Assembly: GCF_025517535.1 (NCBI RefSeq)
Contig: NZ_JAOPKC010000003.1
Location: 138,093-202,092, forward strand
Length of the DNA: 64,000 nt
Reading direction: 5' to 3'
Origin: Halapricum hydrolyticum
Lineage (GTDB): Archaea > Halobacteriota > Halobacteria > Halobacteriales > Haloarculaceae
Part shown: positions 1 to 7,656 of the stretch, piece after piece
Position numbering within the stretch: position 1 is the stretch's first letter
How the letters are laid out: each line of letters begins with the position of its first letter
The notes under the pieces: generated by a model
The model's input: only the letters and a program-made list of their open reading frames with translations
Databases searched by the model: none
Told to the model about the DNA's origin: nothing
Position numbers and translations under genes: made by a program

Positions 1-930
1 CTTGATCTCCAGGTCGAACCCGTAGCCCGAGCCGAGGATGTCGTCCCCGAGCAGGCCGACCGATCGAAGCGTCTCGATGGCGTTCTGCAGGTGGTCGATC
101 GCCAGCGGGTACTCCGCCCGGACGTACATGTAGCCGTGGGTCGCGCCGGTCGCGTACCCCGCGATGATCATTCCCTCGATGACGCTGTACGGATCGGACT
201 CCAGCAGCGTCCGGTCCATGTATGCGCCGGGGTCGCCCTCGTCGGCGTTGCAGATCAGATACTTCTCGTCGGCCTCGTTGCCGGCGAGGAACTCCCACTT
301 CTGACCGGTCGGGAACCCACCGCCACCACGACCGCGGAGGTTCGAGTCTTTGACTTCGTCGATGACTTCCTCGGGCGTGTACGAAGAGAGAACTTCCTCG
401 AGCGCGAAAAAGCCGTCACGGGCAACGTACTCCCCGAGGTCTTCGGGATCGATCAGCCCGCTGTTGCCCAGCACGACCCGTTCCTGCGGCGCGTAGAACG
501 GCACCTCGTCGAACAGCGGCACGTCGTAATCGTGGCTGCGCGCCTCGTGGTGGAGTCGCCCGGCCAGGACGCCACCCTCGGGCAGATCGCCCCGGGTGAT
601 CGCGTCGGCCAGCCGCTCGGCGGTGTCTTCGGTCACCTCTTCGTAGATGATCGACTGGCCGTTCGGTTCGACGACCTCGACAAGCGGCTCGCGGTCACAG
701 AACCCGAGACAGCCGGTCTGGCCGACGATCGCGTTCTCGGCGCCGTCCAGCTCGTCGCTGAGAACGTCGTAGACGTCGTCGGCTCCGGCCGCGCGCCCAC
801 AGGAAGACATCCCGACCAGTACTTTCGTCTTGCCGGGATACAGCGAGTCGAGGCCGTCCCGTTTGAGCGCCTCCAGGTCTTCGATCGAGGTGATCTCTTC
901 GAGACTGTCTGACTGGAGTAGGGTGCTCAT
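1..930 (-). CDS. NuoF/HoxF-like diaphorase subunit (partial, runs off window)
   Basis: This is the flavoprotein subunit of a soluble NAD(P)-linked diaphorase module; it would pass electrons between NAD(P)H, FMN and Fe-S clusters. Reading the minus strand from ATG at 930 gives about 310 residues before the window edge. Residues 35-85 look like the thioredoxin-like [2Fe-2S] domain fused to HndC/HydB-type NuoF proteins (C44, then GCLGFC with C74 and C78). The FMN/NADH-binding fold follows, with the glycine-rich motif GRGGGGFPTGQKW and the motif CNADEGDPGAYMDR. The C-terminal 4Fe-4S part lies outside the window. Its ATG overlaps the TGA of the NuoE-like gene (ATGA), so the two are translationally coupled. 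The partner could be the divergent hydrogenase, or a formate dehydrogenase beyond the edge; the sequence does not decide. Confidence 0.9.
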   Translation of the reverse strand, partial: MSTLLQSDSLEEITSIEDLEALKRDGLDSLYPGKTKVLVGMSSCGRAAGADDVYDVLSDELDGAENAIVGQTGCLGFCDREPLVEVVEPNGQSIIYEEVTEDTAERLADAITRGDLPEGGVLAGRLHHEARSHDYDVPLFDEVPFYAPQERVVLGNSGLIDPEDLGEYVARDGFFALEEVLSSYTPEEVIDEVKDSNLRGRGGGGFPTGQKWEFLAGNEADEKYLICNADEGDPGAYMDRTLLESDPYSVIEGMIIAGYATGATHGYMYVRAEYPLAIDHLQNAIETLRSVGLLGDDILGSGYGFDLEIK

Positions 931-1502
931 GCGTCATCACCCCGGTATTCCTCGATGACGTCGGGGACTTTCTCCTCGGTGACGTTGCCGTGGACGTTGT
1001 CGCCGACCATCACTGCCGGTGCGAGGCTGCAGGCCCCGATACACCGGACGTGACTGACAGTAAACTGCCCGTCGTCAGTGACTTCTTCGAGTTCGACGTC
1101 GAGTTCGTCACAGAACTCTTCGGAGATCTCGTCTGCGCCCTTGACGTGACAGGCCGTTCCCGTACAGACCTTGATCGTGTGTTCACCACGCGGTTCCAGA
1201 TAGAACTGCGAGTAGAACGACGCAGTCCCGTAGACGTGTGCCATAGAAGTGCCAGCTTTGTCTGCGATGAGCTGCATCGAGAATCGCGGTAGGTATCCGT
1301 ACTCGCCTTGCACCTCCTGGAGAGCCGGGATCACTCCCTCCTTATCGTCCGGAAACGGTTCGATAAGCGATCGTACAGTGTCTACTTCTTCGTCGCAGAC
1401 GTCTTCGACGTCCGCGTCGGCCGGGATGATCTCCGCGTCGTCGCCGCCCACGTCGGCGTCCGACTCGTGGATCGATTGCCGAATCGAATCTAACGATGCC
1501 AT
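927..1502 (-). CDS. NuoE/HoxE-like [2Fe-2S] subunit
   Basis: This is a thioredoxin-like [2Fe-2S] ferredoxin subunit of the NuoE/HoxE/HndA family, 191 aa, which normally forms a heterodimer with NuoF. The four cluster ligands are visible as CX4C (C113, C118) and CX3C (C154, C158, in CIGACSLAP). The first 40 residues are a poorly conserved acidic extension; the family helical region starts near residue 44. It is the first gene of the minus-strand operon and overlaps the NuoF start by four bases. It diverges from the hydrogenase operon across about 270 bases, which suggests joint regulation, but no operator could be assigned. Confidence 0.9.
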   Translation of the reverse strand: MASLDSIRQSIHESDADVGGDDAEIIPADADVEDVCDEEVDTVRSLIEPFPDDKEGVIPALQEVQGEYGYLPRFSMQLIADKAGTSMAHVYGTASFYSQFYLEPRGEHTIKVCTGTACHVKGADEISEEFCDELDVELEEVTDDGQFTVSHVRCIGACSLAPAVMVGDNVHGNVTEEKVPDVIEEYRGDDA

Positions 1503-1771
1503 CCTACGTCTCCCTAAGTCTTACTCCTAAAGCAATCCTGGCCGGATTCTCACCGCCTGAAAACATATCTGTTAGAATATGAAGGACTGATACGAGCCTA
1601 CATGAAAAAACAGGCAAAAAACTCCGGTAAAATCTGACGATACCGAACATGAACGTCGTTAATTTTGCCTTCGATAGGGTTTTCAAGAAGTGAGAACAGC
1701 CGCCGCTGTTAGGCTTTTTGGCTGTGACTGTCCGTGCAGTGGCCGACAGCAGCGTCGGCCGGGTGGATGGC
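1503..1771. promoter_or_regulatory. Divergent promoter region between nuoEF-like and hydrogenase operons
   Basis: This 269-base spacer is much richer in A and T than the genes on either side, as expected for haloarchaeal promoters. A/T-rich runs occur near 1560-1625 (including two AAAAAA-type runs about 12 bases apart) and a T-rich run near 1710-1722. No exact TATA/BRE pair can be assigned with confidence. A reading frame continues upstream of the hydB ATG at 1772 as far as 1718, but that part looks non-coding. Confidence 0.5.
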
Positions 1772-2809
1772 ATGAAGACACTGGCAAAATCAGAGTTCGA
1801 GACGCTGATCGACGGGTTGATCGACGACGACCCACGATCCGTCGTCGGCCCACAACGGCGGAGCGGGCAGTACGTCTTCGAGGAGCTCGACTCGGCTGCG
1901 GATCTGGCGCTGGAGTACGACCTGACGGCGCTCTCACCGAAGAAGTACCTGCTGCCGCAGTACGAACAGTTGCTGACCTACGAGCGAACCGACGGAGAGT
2001 ACGAGATGCATGCCGGGACAGACACGGAGGGAGTGATCATCGTGGGCGTTCACCCCTACGACCTGGCCGCGATCGAGCATCTCGATAAGGTCCACATCGA
2101 CACGATGGGCGACGAGCCGTATCGCAAGCGCCGCGAGGACTCGCTTTTGATCGGGCTGACGATGCAGTCGGTCGCACCCGAGAGTTTCGCCGCGAGTATG
2201 GGTGCGGCGACGACGGATTCGGGCTATGACCTCCTCGTGACGGACATCGGGGATCGGTTCGTCGTCGACATCGGGTCGTTCGAGGGCAACGAGTTGCTCG
2301 CGGACCTCGACACGCACAGCGCGAGTCATTCCGAAGTCCAGGAGGTTCGACGGATCGAGGACGATCTCCGGGGGCGGTTCGAGCGGGAGTTGCAGTTTCC
2401 GCCGGAGGAGCTCCCGACGTTGCTCGCAGAGCACTACGACGACATGGAGTTCTGGGAGTCCTACGCCGAGCAGTGTCTCTCCTGTGGGAGCTGTAACATG
2501 GTCTGTCCGACCTGTTACTGTTTCCAGGTAGAGACCGTCCGGGATCTGGGCGGGGACAGCGGCTACCAGCAGCGCAGTTGGGACGGCTGTCTCTTAGAGG
2601 AGTTCGCCTCGGTCGCACAGGGGGAGAACTTCCGCGAAGAGGTCGCACAGCGACACCGCCACCGGTTCATGCGCAAGGGACTGTACGTCTACGAGCGCTA
2701 CGGCGACGTTTCCTGTGTCGGCTGCGGGCGGTGTACGCGCCACTGCGTCGCCGACGTCGCCGATCCGACCGATGTCTACAACGACCTCTGGGAGGCCACC
2801 AATGCTTGA
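1772..2809 (+). CDS. hydB: [NiFe]-hydrogenase beta subunit, iron-sulfur protein
   Basis: This is the electron-transfer subunit of a tetrameric group 3b-like cytoplasmic hydrogenase (HydB, related to the AsrA subunit of anaerobic sulfite reductase). At 345 aa it is of usual length. Two cysteine clusters lie in the C-terminal third: C235/C238/C241/C245 (CLSCGSCNMVC), then C315/C318/C321/C325 (CVGCGRCTRHC), which should bind two [4Fe-4S] clusters. It begins an operon and overlaps hydG by eight bases. The start was set at the ATG at 1772 because family similarity begins there; an in-frame GTG lies three codons upstream. Confidence 0.9.
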   Translation: MKTLAKSEFETLIDGLIDDDPRSVVGPQRRSGQYVFEELDSAADLALEYDLTALSPKKYLLPQYEQLLTYERTDGEYEMHAGTDTEGVIIVGVHPYDLAAIEHLDKVHIDTMGDEPYRKRREDSLLIGLTMQSVAPESFAASMGAATTDSGYDLLVTDIGDRFVVDIGSFEGNELLADLDTHSASHSEVQEVRRIEDDLRGRFERELQFPPEELPTLLAEHYDDMEFWESYAEQCLSCGSCNMVCPTCYCFQVETVRDLGGDSGYQQRSWDGCLLEEFASVAQGENFREEVAQRHRHRFMRKGLYVYERYGDVSCVGCGRCTRHCVADVADPTDVYNDLWEATNA

Positions 2810-3650
2810 AACTACCGAGACCGTCCGCAGCGAGTACGAACCCGTCCAGGGACGCATCGCCTGGATCGAGCAGTTCACCGACCAGGACAAGCTGTACGTG
2901 ATCAGCTTACCCGACGACGTCGAACTCGACCACGATCCCGGCCAGTTCGTCGAACTGTTCGTCCCCGGCGTCGGCGAAGCGCCGTTCTCCATCTCGTCGT
3001 CGCCGACGAAGGACGGCCCCCTCGAGCTGTGTATCAGGGCGGTCGGCAACGTCACCCGTGCGCTCGACAGCATGGAGGGCGGGGACCCGCTCGGGATCCG
3101 CGGGCCGTACGGCACGGGCTTCGATCCCGAGGCGCTCGCGGGCGATGACCTGTTGTTTGTTGCCGGCGGGATCGGGCTGGCTCCGCTCCGGTCGATGATC
3201 AACTACGCGCTGGACAGAAGCGGGGAGTTCGGCGACCTCACGACGCTGTACGGCTGCAAGGAGCCGGCCGAACAGCTGTTCCCGGAGGAACTGCAGCGGT
3301 GGGATGACTCCGAAGAGATGGCCTTCTACGAGACGGTCGATCAGTGCCCCGAGGACCAGACCTGGGAAGGCCGGGAGGGCGTCATCACCGAGCTCATCCC
3401 CGAGGCGGAGTTCGACCCCGAGACCACGACCGCGCTGGTGTGTGGTCCGCCGGTGATGTACCGGTTCGTCATCGAGTCCCTGCAGGAACAGGGGCTTGCC
3501 GACGATCACATCTACCTCTCGCTGGAGCGCAACATGCACTGCGGTCGCGGGCTCTGTGGGCACTGCCAGATCAACGAACTGTACGTCTGCGTGGACGGTC
3601 CGGTGTTCAACTATCCGGAGGTTCGGGACAAATCGGAGGCGGAGGTATGA
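2802..3650 (+). CDS. hydG: [NiFe]-hydrogenase gamma subunit, FAD/NAD(P)-binding reductase
   Basis: This ferredoxin-reductase-like subunit (282 aa) exchanges electrons with NAD(P)H. The N-terminal flavin-binding beta barrel includes EAPFSISSSP near residues 60-70. An NAD(P)-binding Rossmann part follows, with GGIGLAPLRS and the family motif LVCGPPVMYRF. A C-terminal [2Fe-2S] site has cysteines 247, 252, 255 and 263 (CGRGLCGHC, then C). It matches HydG of archaeal sulfhydrogenases and AsrB. A good Shine-Dalgarno GGAGG (2791-2795) lies six bases before the ATG. It overlaps hydB upstream and hydD downstream (ATGA), so the four subunits are probably made together. Confidence 0.9.
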   Translation: MLETTETVRSEYEPVQGRIAWIEQFTDQDKLYVISLPDDVELDHDPGQFVELFVPGVGEAPFSISSSPTKDGPLELCIRAVGNVTRALDSMEGGDPLGIRGPYGTGFDPEALAGDDLLFVAGGIGLAPLRSMINYALDRSGEFGDLTTLYGCKEPAEQLFPEELQRWDDSEEMAFYETVDQCPEDQTWEGREGVITELIPEAEFDPETTTALVCGPPVMYRFVIESLQEQGLADDHIYLSLERNMHCGRGLCGHCQINELYVCVDGPVFNYPEVRDKSEAEV

Positions 3651-4414
3651 CCGAACGCCCACGCGTCGCCTTCTTCGACTTCACGGGCTGTGAAGGCGAC
3701 CAGCTGCAGGTCGTCAACCTCGAAGAGCGGCTGTTCGATCTCGTGGAGGTCGTTGAGGTCGTCAGCTTCCGGGAGGCGATGTCGGAACACAGCGACGACT
3801 ACGAGATCGCCTTCATCGAGGGCAGCGTCGTGACGGCCCACGACGAGGAGCGTCTGGCGGGAATCCGCGAGAACGCCGACGTGGTCGTTGCACTCGGCTC
3901 GTGTGCTGCTTTCGGCGGTATCAACGCGATCCGCAACGACCAGGACTTCGAAACGGTCACAGAGCGCGTCTACGGCGACGACGCCGACATGATCGAGGCG
4001 AACCCGGAGGCCCGCCCGATCGAAAGCGTCGTCGAGGTCGACGCCACGATCCCGGGCTGTCCGATCGACCGCGAGGAGTTCGTCCAGGTCGTCACTGGCC
4101 TGATCAGGGGCGTCGAGCCGACGCTCCCGAACCACCCCGTCTGTGTGGAGTGCAAACTCGAGGAAAACGAGTGCGCGTTCCACCGCGACGAGATCTGTCT
4201 CGGTCCGGTCACCCGGGGCGGTTGCGGGGCGGATTGCGTCGGCGAGGGGACCCACTGCTGGGGCTGTCGCGGCATGGTCGACACTCCCAGTGAGGACGCC
4301 TACACGGCGGTCCTCGAAGAGCACGGTCTCGACGCCGAGGAGATCGTCGAGCAGTACCAGCTCTACTGGGGCTGGCAGCGGCCCGAACGGGCTACTCAGG
4401 AGGAAGCACAATGA
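3647..4414 (+). CDS. hydD: [NiFe]-hydrogenase small (delta) subunit
   Basis: This is the small subunit of the hydrogenase (255 aa), which carries the Fe-S clusters next to the Ni-Fe site. Ligand motifs visible in order are the proximal-cluster cysteine C15 in TGCEGDQLQ, a second cysteine in GSCAAFGG, and GCPIDREEF. A C-terminal ferredoxin-like cysteine set follows (CVECKLEENEC, then GGCGADC and HCWGCRG). This is the pattern of group 3 (F420- or NAD(P)-linked) hydrogenases, which lack a Tat-type leader; none is seen here, so the enzyme is cytoplasmic. Start and stop overlap both neighbours by four bases. Confidence 0.9.
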   Translation: MTERPRVAFFDFTGCEGDQLQVVNLEERLFDLVEVVEVVSFREAMSEHSDDYEIAFIEGSVVTAHDEERLAGIRENADVVVALGSCAAFGGINAIRNDQDFETVTERVYGDDADMIEANPEARPIESVVEVDATIPGCPIDREEFVQVVTGLIRGVEPTLPNHPVCVECKLEENECAFHRDEICLGPVTRGGCGADCVGEGTHCWGCRGMVDTPSEDAYTAVLEEHGLDAEEIVEQYQLYWGWQRPERATQEEAQ

Positions 4415-5724
4415 GCGAGACAATAGACATCGAGAGCGAGTACGTCACCCGCGTCGAGGGACACGGCAACATCGTCGTCAACGTTGCGGACGGGGAAGTC
4501 GAGACCTGCGAGTGGCAGGTCGTCGAGTCGCCGCGCTTTTTCGAGTCGATGCTGGTCGGTCGTGACTGGACCGAGGCCCACCACGTCACCGCCCGGATCT
4601 GTGCGATCTGCTCGATCAGTCACACCACCGCGTCGCTGAAGGCGACCGAGGCCGCGATGGGCGTCGACCTCTCGGCGCAAGACGAGCGGCTGCGCAAACT
4701 GGCGCTGTACGCCGAGACCCTGCAGAGTCACGTCCTCCACCTGGGATACCTGGCGCTACCGGATCTGGTCGGCAAGCAGTCTGTGCTGCCGATTCTCGAC
4801 TCTCACGAAGCGGAAGTCGAGGCCGTCGTCCGGCTGCACCGGCTGGGCAACGACCTGACCGAGGCCATCGCCGGTCGCTCCGTCCACGCCCAGCGTCACC
4901 TCCCCGGCGGCTTCTCGAAACTGCCCGACGAAGACGAACTGGACGCGCTCCGCACGCGGCTCGAATCGGCCTGGAGCGACGTCGAGCTCGTCGCCGATCT
5001 GCTGGTCGAGCTCAGCGACGAACTCCCCGACTTCGAGCGCGAGACGGAGTTCATCTCGCTGACCCATCCCGACGAGTACGCCTTCTACGACGGCACGCTG
5101 TACTCCTCGGACACCGGCGAACTCGACGTCGAGGACTATCGCGAGATCGTCGACGAGGTGGTCGTCGAGCAGTCGACGGCGAAGTTCACGTCCCACGCTC
5201 GCGAGTCGTACATGGTCGGTGCACTGGCGCGGCTGAACAACAACTTCGAGCAACTGGGGCCGATGGCGAAGGCGGTCGCCGACCGCTTCGGTCTCGAACC
5301 CGGCTCTCACAACCCGTATCTGAACAACGTCGCCCAGCTGGTCGAGATCGCCCACCTGATCGAGACCTCGATCGTCGAGCTCGACACGCTGCTGGACGGC
5401 GGGCTCGACCCGCAACCGGACTACCACACCCCCGACGTCGAGGTGGAAGCCGGGACCGGTATCGGTGCGGTCGAAGTGCCACGTGGCGTGCTCTTCCACG
5501 AGTACACCTACGACGAGGACGGCGAGATCACCGACGCGAACTGCGTCATCCCGACCAACCAGAACCACGCGAACATCCAACAGGACATGGAGGAACTGGT
5601 CCCGACGATCCTCGATCGGCCGGAAGACGAAATCGAGCTCACCCTGGAGATGCTCGTTCGGGCCTACGACCCCTGTATCTCCTGTTCGACGCACTATCTG
5701 GACGTCGAGTTCGTCGACGAGTAG
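4411..5724 (+). CDS. hydA: [NiFe]-hydrogenase large (alpha) catalytic subunit
   Basis: This is the catalytic subunit of the hydrogenase (437 aa), carrying the Ni-Fe(CN)2CO centre. Both metal-binding motifs are present: RxCxxC near the N-terminus (ARICAIC, C64 and C67) and DPCxxCxxH near the C-terminus (C422, C425, H428). Nine residues follow H428; in related enzymes a short tail like this is removed by the maturation protease, and such a protease gene is next. RVEGHGN at residues 14-20 is also typical. An AGGAGG (4398-4403) stands seven bases before the ATG. No hypA-F maturation genes occur in the window, so they must be elsewhere if the enzyme is active. Confidence 0.95.
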   Translation: MSETIDIESEYVTRVEGHGNIVVNVADGEVETCEWQVVESPRFFESMLVGRDWTEAHHVTARICAICSISHTTASLKATEAAMGVDLSAQDERLRKLALYAETLQSHVLHLGYLALPDLVGKQSVLPILDSHEAEVEAVVRLHRLGNDLTEAIAGRSVHAQRHLPGGFSKLPDEDELDALRTRLESAWSDVELVADLLVELSDELPDFERETEFISLTHPDEYAFYDGTLYSSDTGELDVEDYREIVDEVVVEQSTAKFTSHARESYMVGALARLNNNFEQLGPMAKAVADRFGLEPGSHNPYLNNVAQLVEIAHLIETSIVELDTLLDGGLDPQPDYHTPDVEVEAGTGIGAVEVPRGVLFHEYTYDEDGEITDANCVIPTNQNHANIQQDMEELVPTILDRPEDEIELTLEMLVRAYDPCISCSTHYLDVEFVDE

Positions 5725-5727
5725 CGC

Positions 5728-5799
5728 CCGGACACGCTTTTCTCCCCTGTGCACCCCCGGACACGCTTTTCCCCCTGTGCAGCCGGCAGGTACGCTTTT
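5728..5799. repeat. Three degenerate direct repeats between hydA and the protease gene
   Basis: Two copies of a roughly 25-base unit (CCGGACACGCTTTT, then a C-rich run and TGTGCA) start at 5728 and 5757. A shortened third copy (CCGG, then ACGCTTTT) starts at 5783. Each copy carries the same T-tract. The array begins four bases after the hydA stop. T-tracts like these can end transcription in haloarchaea, so it may be a partial terminator separating hydA from the protease gene. Confidence 0.6.
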
Positions 5800-5824
5800 G
5801 CGTCCGTCGCGTCTATCGATACCT

Positions 5825-6274
5825 GTGTCGACAGTCGTGATCGCGCTGGGGAATCCGCTCCGGGGCGACGACGGGATCGGCAACGTCCTGCTCGATCGCC
5901 TCCGCGAGCGCGGGCTCCCGGCGGACGTGGAGTTTCGAGATCTCGGCGACGGCGGGTTCGACGTCCTGCACGCGCTGGCCGACGCCGACCGGGCGGTGAT
6001 CGTCGACGCCGTCCGGTTCGGTGGTGAGCCCGGCGAGTGCGCCGTCTTCGAGCCCGACGACGTCGCGGCCGTCGTCGAGTCGCGGGGATCACACGATAGC
6101 GACCTCTTCGAGTTGCTCGATCTCGCGGCCGCCCGTGAGGAAGCACCCGAGCGAGTCGTGATATTCGGCGTCCAGCCCGGGGGAATGCGGGCGGGCGAGC
6201 GATTGAGCGACCCTGTCGAGACGGCCCTGCCGGATCTGACCGACGCGCTCGTCGAGGTCGTCGAGGGGCTGTGA
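5825..6274 (+). CDS. Hydrogenase maturation protease
   Basis: This peptidase (149 aa, HycI/HyaD/FrhD family) removes the C-terminal tail of the large subunit after nickel insertion. The signature ALGNPLRGDDGIG is at residues 7-19, where Asp of the GDDG segment is a nickel ligand in the family. A second acidic segment (VIVDAVRFGG) and SHDSDLFELL provide the remaining conserved positions. The reading frame continues upstream through hydA antisense-free DNA but has no homology there. The GTG at 5825 gives the normal family length. It follows hydA by 100 bases containing direct repeats. Confidence 0.85.
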   Translation: MSTVVIALGNPLRGDDGIGNVLLDRLRERGLPADVEFRDLGDGGFDVLHALADADRAVIVDAVRFGGEPGECAVFEPDDVAAVVESRGSHDSDLFELLDLAAAREEAPERVVIFGVQPGGMRAGERLSDPVETALPDLTDALVEVVEGL

Positions 6275-6302
6275 CCGGCCGGACGGGGGAACGTATCGAC
6301 GA

Positions 6303-6983
6303 TCAGGGCGCGACGCCGACGGTCAACAGCGTCCCGTGTTCGCGGAAGTGTTCGACCATCGCCTCGCGAGTCTCCCAGTCCTCGGTCGGGAATTCGTCAG
6401 CAGGCGGAATCTCGACTTCCCGATCCGGGATCGTGTCCTGCTCGACGACGTAAAAGCCGGCTTCCCGGAAGCGCTCGCGATACTCCTTTCGGGACCAGCG
6501 AGTCATCTCGATGTCGACGTACTCGGTCCACTCCGCAGTATGAGGATTGTCGGCGTGGAAGTCCACCGCACAGTAGAAGGTGCCCCCGGGCCGGAGGATC
6601 CGCCGGACCTCCTCGAGTGCAGCCATCGGATCGCTCGCGTAGTAAAACGCCTCCATCGAGAAGACGTGATCGACGCTGTCGGACTCGAAGGGCAGGTGTT
6701 CGAAGTCACCGACCAGAAAACCCGTGTTCGCGTCGTCGGTGTACGCGCTGGCGTTGCGTACCATCGCCGGCGATCCGTCCAGGCCGTAGGCCTGACCGGC
6801 ACCGCCGGCCTCCCGCATCGCACGGGCAGCGTAGCCGCTGCCACAGCCCATATCGAGGACGGTATCGCCCTCCTCGATCGCCATTCGGGCCAGCGCGTGC
6901 TTTGCCGTGTGCCAGTGCCGTTCCTCCATGCCCCTGTCGCGGCCCTCGGCCGCCCACTCGTCGAATTCCTCGCGAACGCTCAT
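6303..6983 (-). CDS. Class I SAM-dependent methyltransferase
   Basis: This is a 226-aa methyltransferase of the Methyltransf_11/UbiE-like type; its substrate is unknown. Motif I (VLDMGCGSGYAAR) lies near residues 45-57, followed by YGLDGS and the post-motif segment HLPFESDSVDHVFSMEAFYY. The C-terminal 50 residues (from ADEFPTEDWETREAM) are outside the core fold. The start at 6983 was chosen because the family core begins soon after it; the frame upstream reads as non-coding. It is divergent from the small membrane gene at 7231 across an A/T-containing spacer (GGATAAATATC near 7082). Confidence 0.8.
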   Translation of the reverse strand: MSVREEFDEWAAEGRDRGMEERHWHTAKHALARMAIEEGDTVLDMGCGSGYAARAMREAGGAGQAYGLDGSPAMVRNASAYTDDANTGFLVGDFEHLPFESDSVDHVFSMEAFYYASDPMAALEEVRRILRPGGTFYCAVDFHADNPHTAEWTEYVDIEMTRWSRKEYRERFREAGFYVVEQDTIPDREVEIPPADEFPTEDWETREAMVEHFREHGTLLTVGVAP

Positions 6984-7230
6984 ACGCCGATCCAGTACCG
7001 CGGCGGTGAAAACGGGTTCGACTGCCGGTCGCCTGTCCGGCCGACTGTCGGTCGCCGACCCCTTCGTTTCGGGTGGAAGACGGGATAAATATCTCTCTAT
7101 AGCACCGCATACCTCGACAGCGGTCCGTTTCGGGTGCGTCCGGTGGAACGGTGTCGCCCCCCGTTTCCGATGGAACGCGGCCGCGACCGTGAACCCGAAC
7201 CGGTTTGTGGCTCGTCGCCCAGCGTACGGT

Positions 7231-7656
7231 ATGTTCCGACCGAGATCGCGATTCAGGGTCTCCGACGTCGCCCAGCAGTTCGTCGGCGGGTTCCTGCTCG
7301 CGGGGCCGTTCGTCGTCACCGAGGAGGTGTGGGATCTGGCCCAGAACATGACCAACTGGCACGCCCTGTTTATCGTCGGAATGGTCTTTGCGATCGGCTA
7401 CGGCGCGCTGTACGAGGCCGACGACGATCGCGATCCCGAGAGCGAGCCCGAAGTGGTCGGGATACCGCTGCGGTTCATCTCGCTCATGTCAATCTCCTTT
7501 GGATCGGTCGTGATCCTGTCGCTGGTCGTGACTGCGCCCGACCAGTTCCTCGGGGATCTGGCCGCCCGCGAACAGGCGATCGTCACTGCTCGGGCCGTGG
7601 CCGTCGGCGCGATTTTCAGCGTCGTCGGGGCCGCGACCGCCGACTCGGTGTTCTAG
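7231..7656 (+). CDS. Small integral membrane protein, DUF2391-like
   Basis: This 141-aa membrane protein has about four predicted transmembrane segments: FVGGFLLAGPFVVT, LFIVGMVFAIGYGAL, FISLMSISFGSVVILSLVV, and a C-terminal alanine/valine-rich segment. It resembles the TIGR02587/DUF2391 family, whose function is unknown. An acidic loop (DDDRDPESEPE) separates segments 2 and 3. Its stop codon overlaps the stop of the convergent histidine kinase gene by three bases. Confidence 0.65.
   Translation: MFRPRSRFRVSDVAQQFVGGFLLAGPFVVTEEVWDLAQNMTNWHALFIVGMVFAIGYGALYEADDDRDPESEPEVVGIPLRFISLMSISFGSVVILSLVVTAPDQFLGDLAAREQAIVTARAVAVGAIFSVVGAATADSVF

Noticed and set aside
1503..1771. tRNA or small RNA in the divergent spacer
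   Set aside because: No cloverleaf-like fold or T-loop GTTCGAAT-type signal is present.
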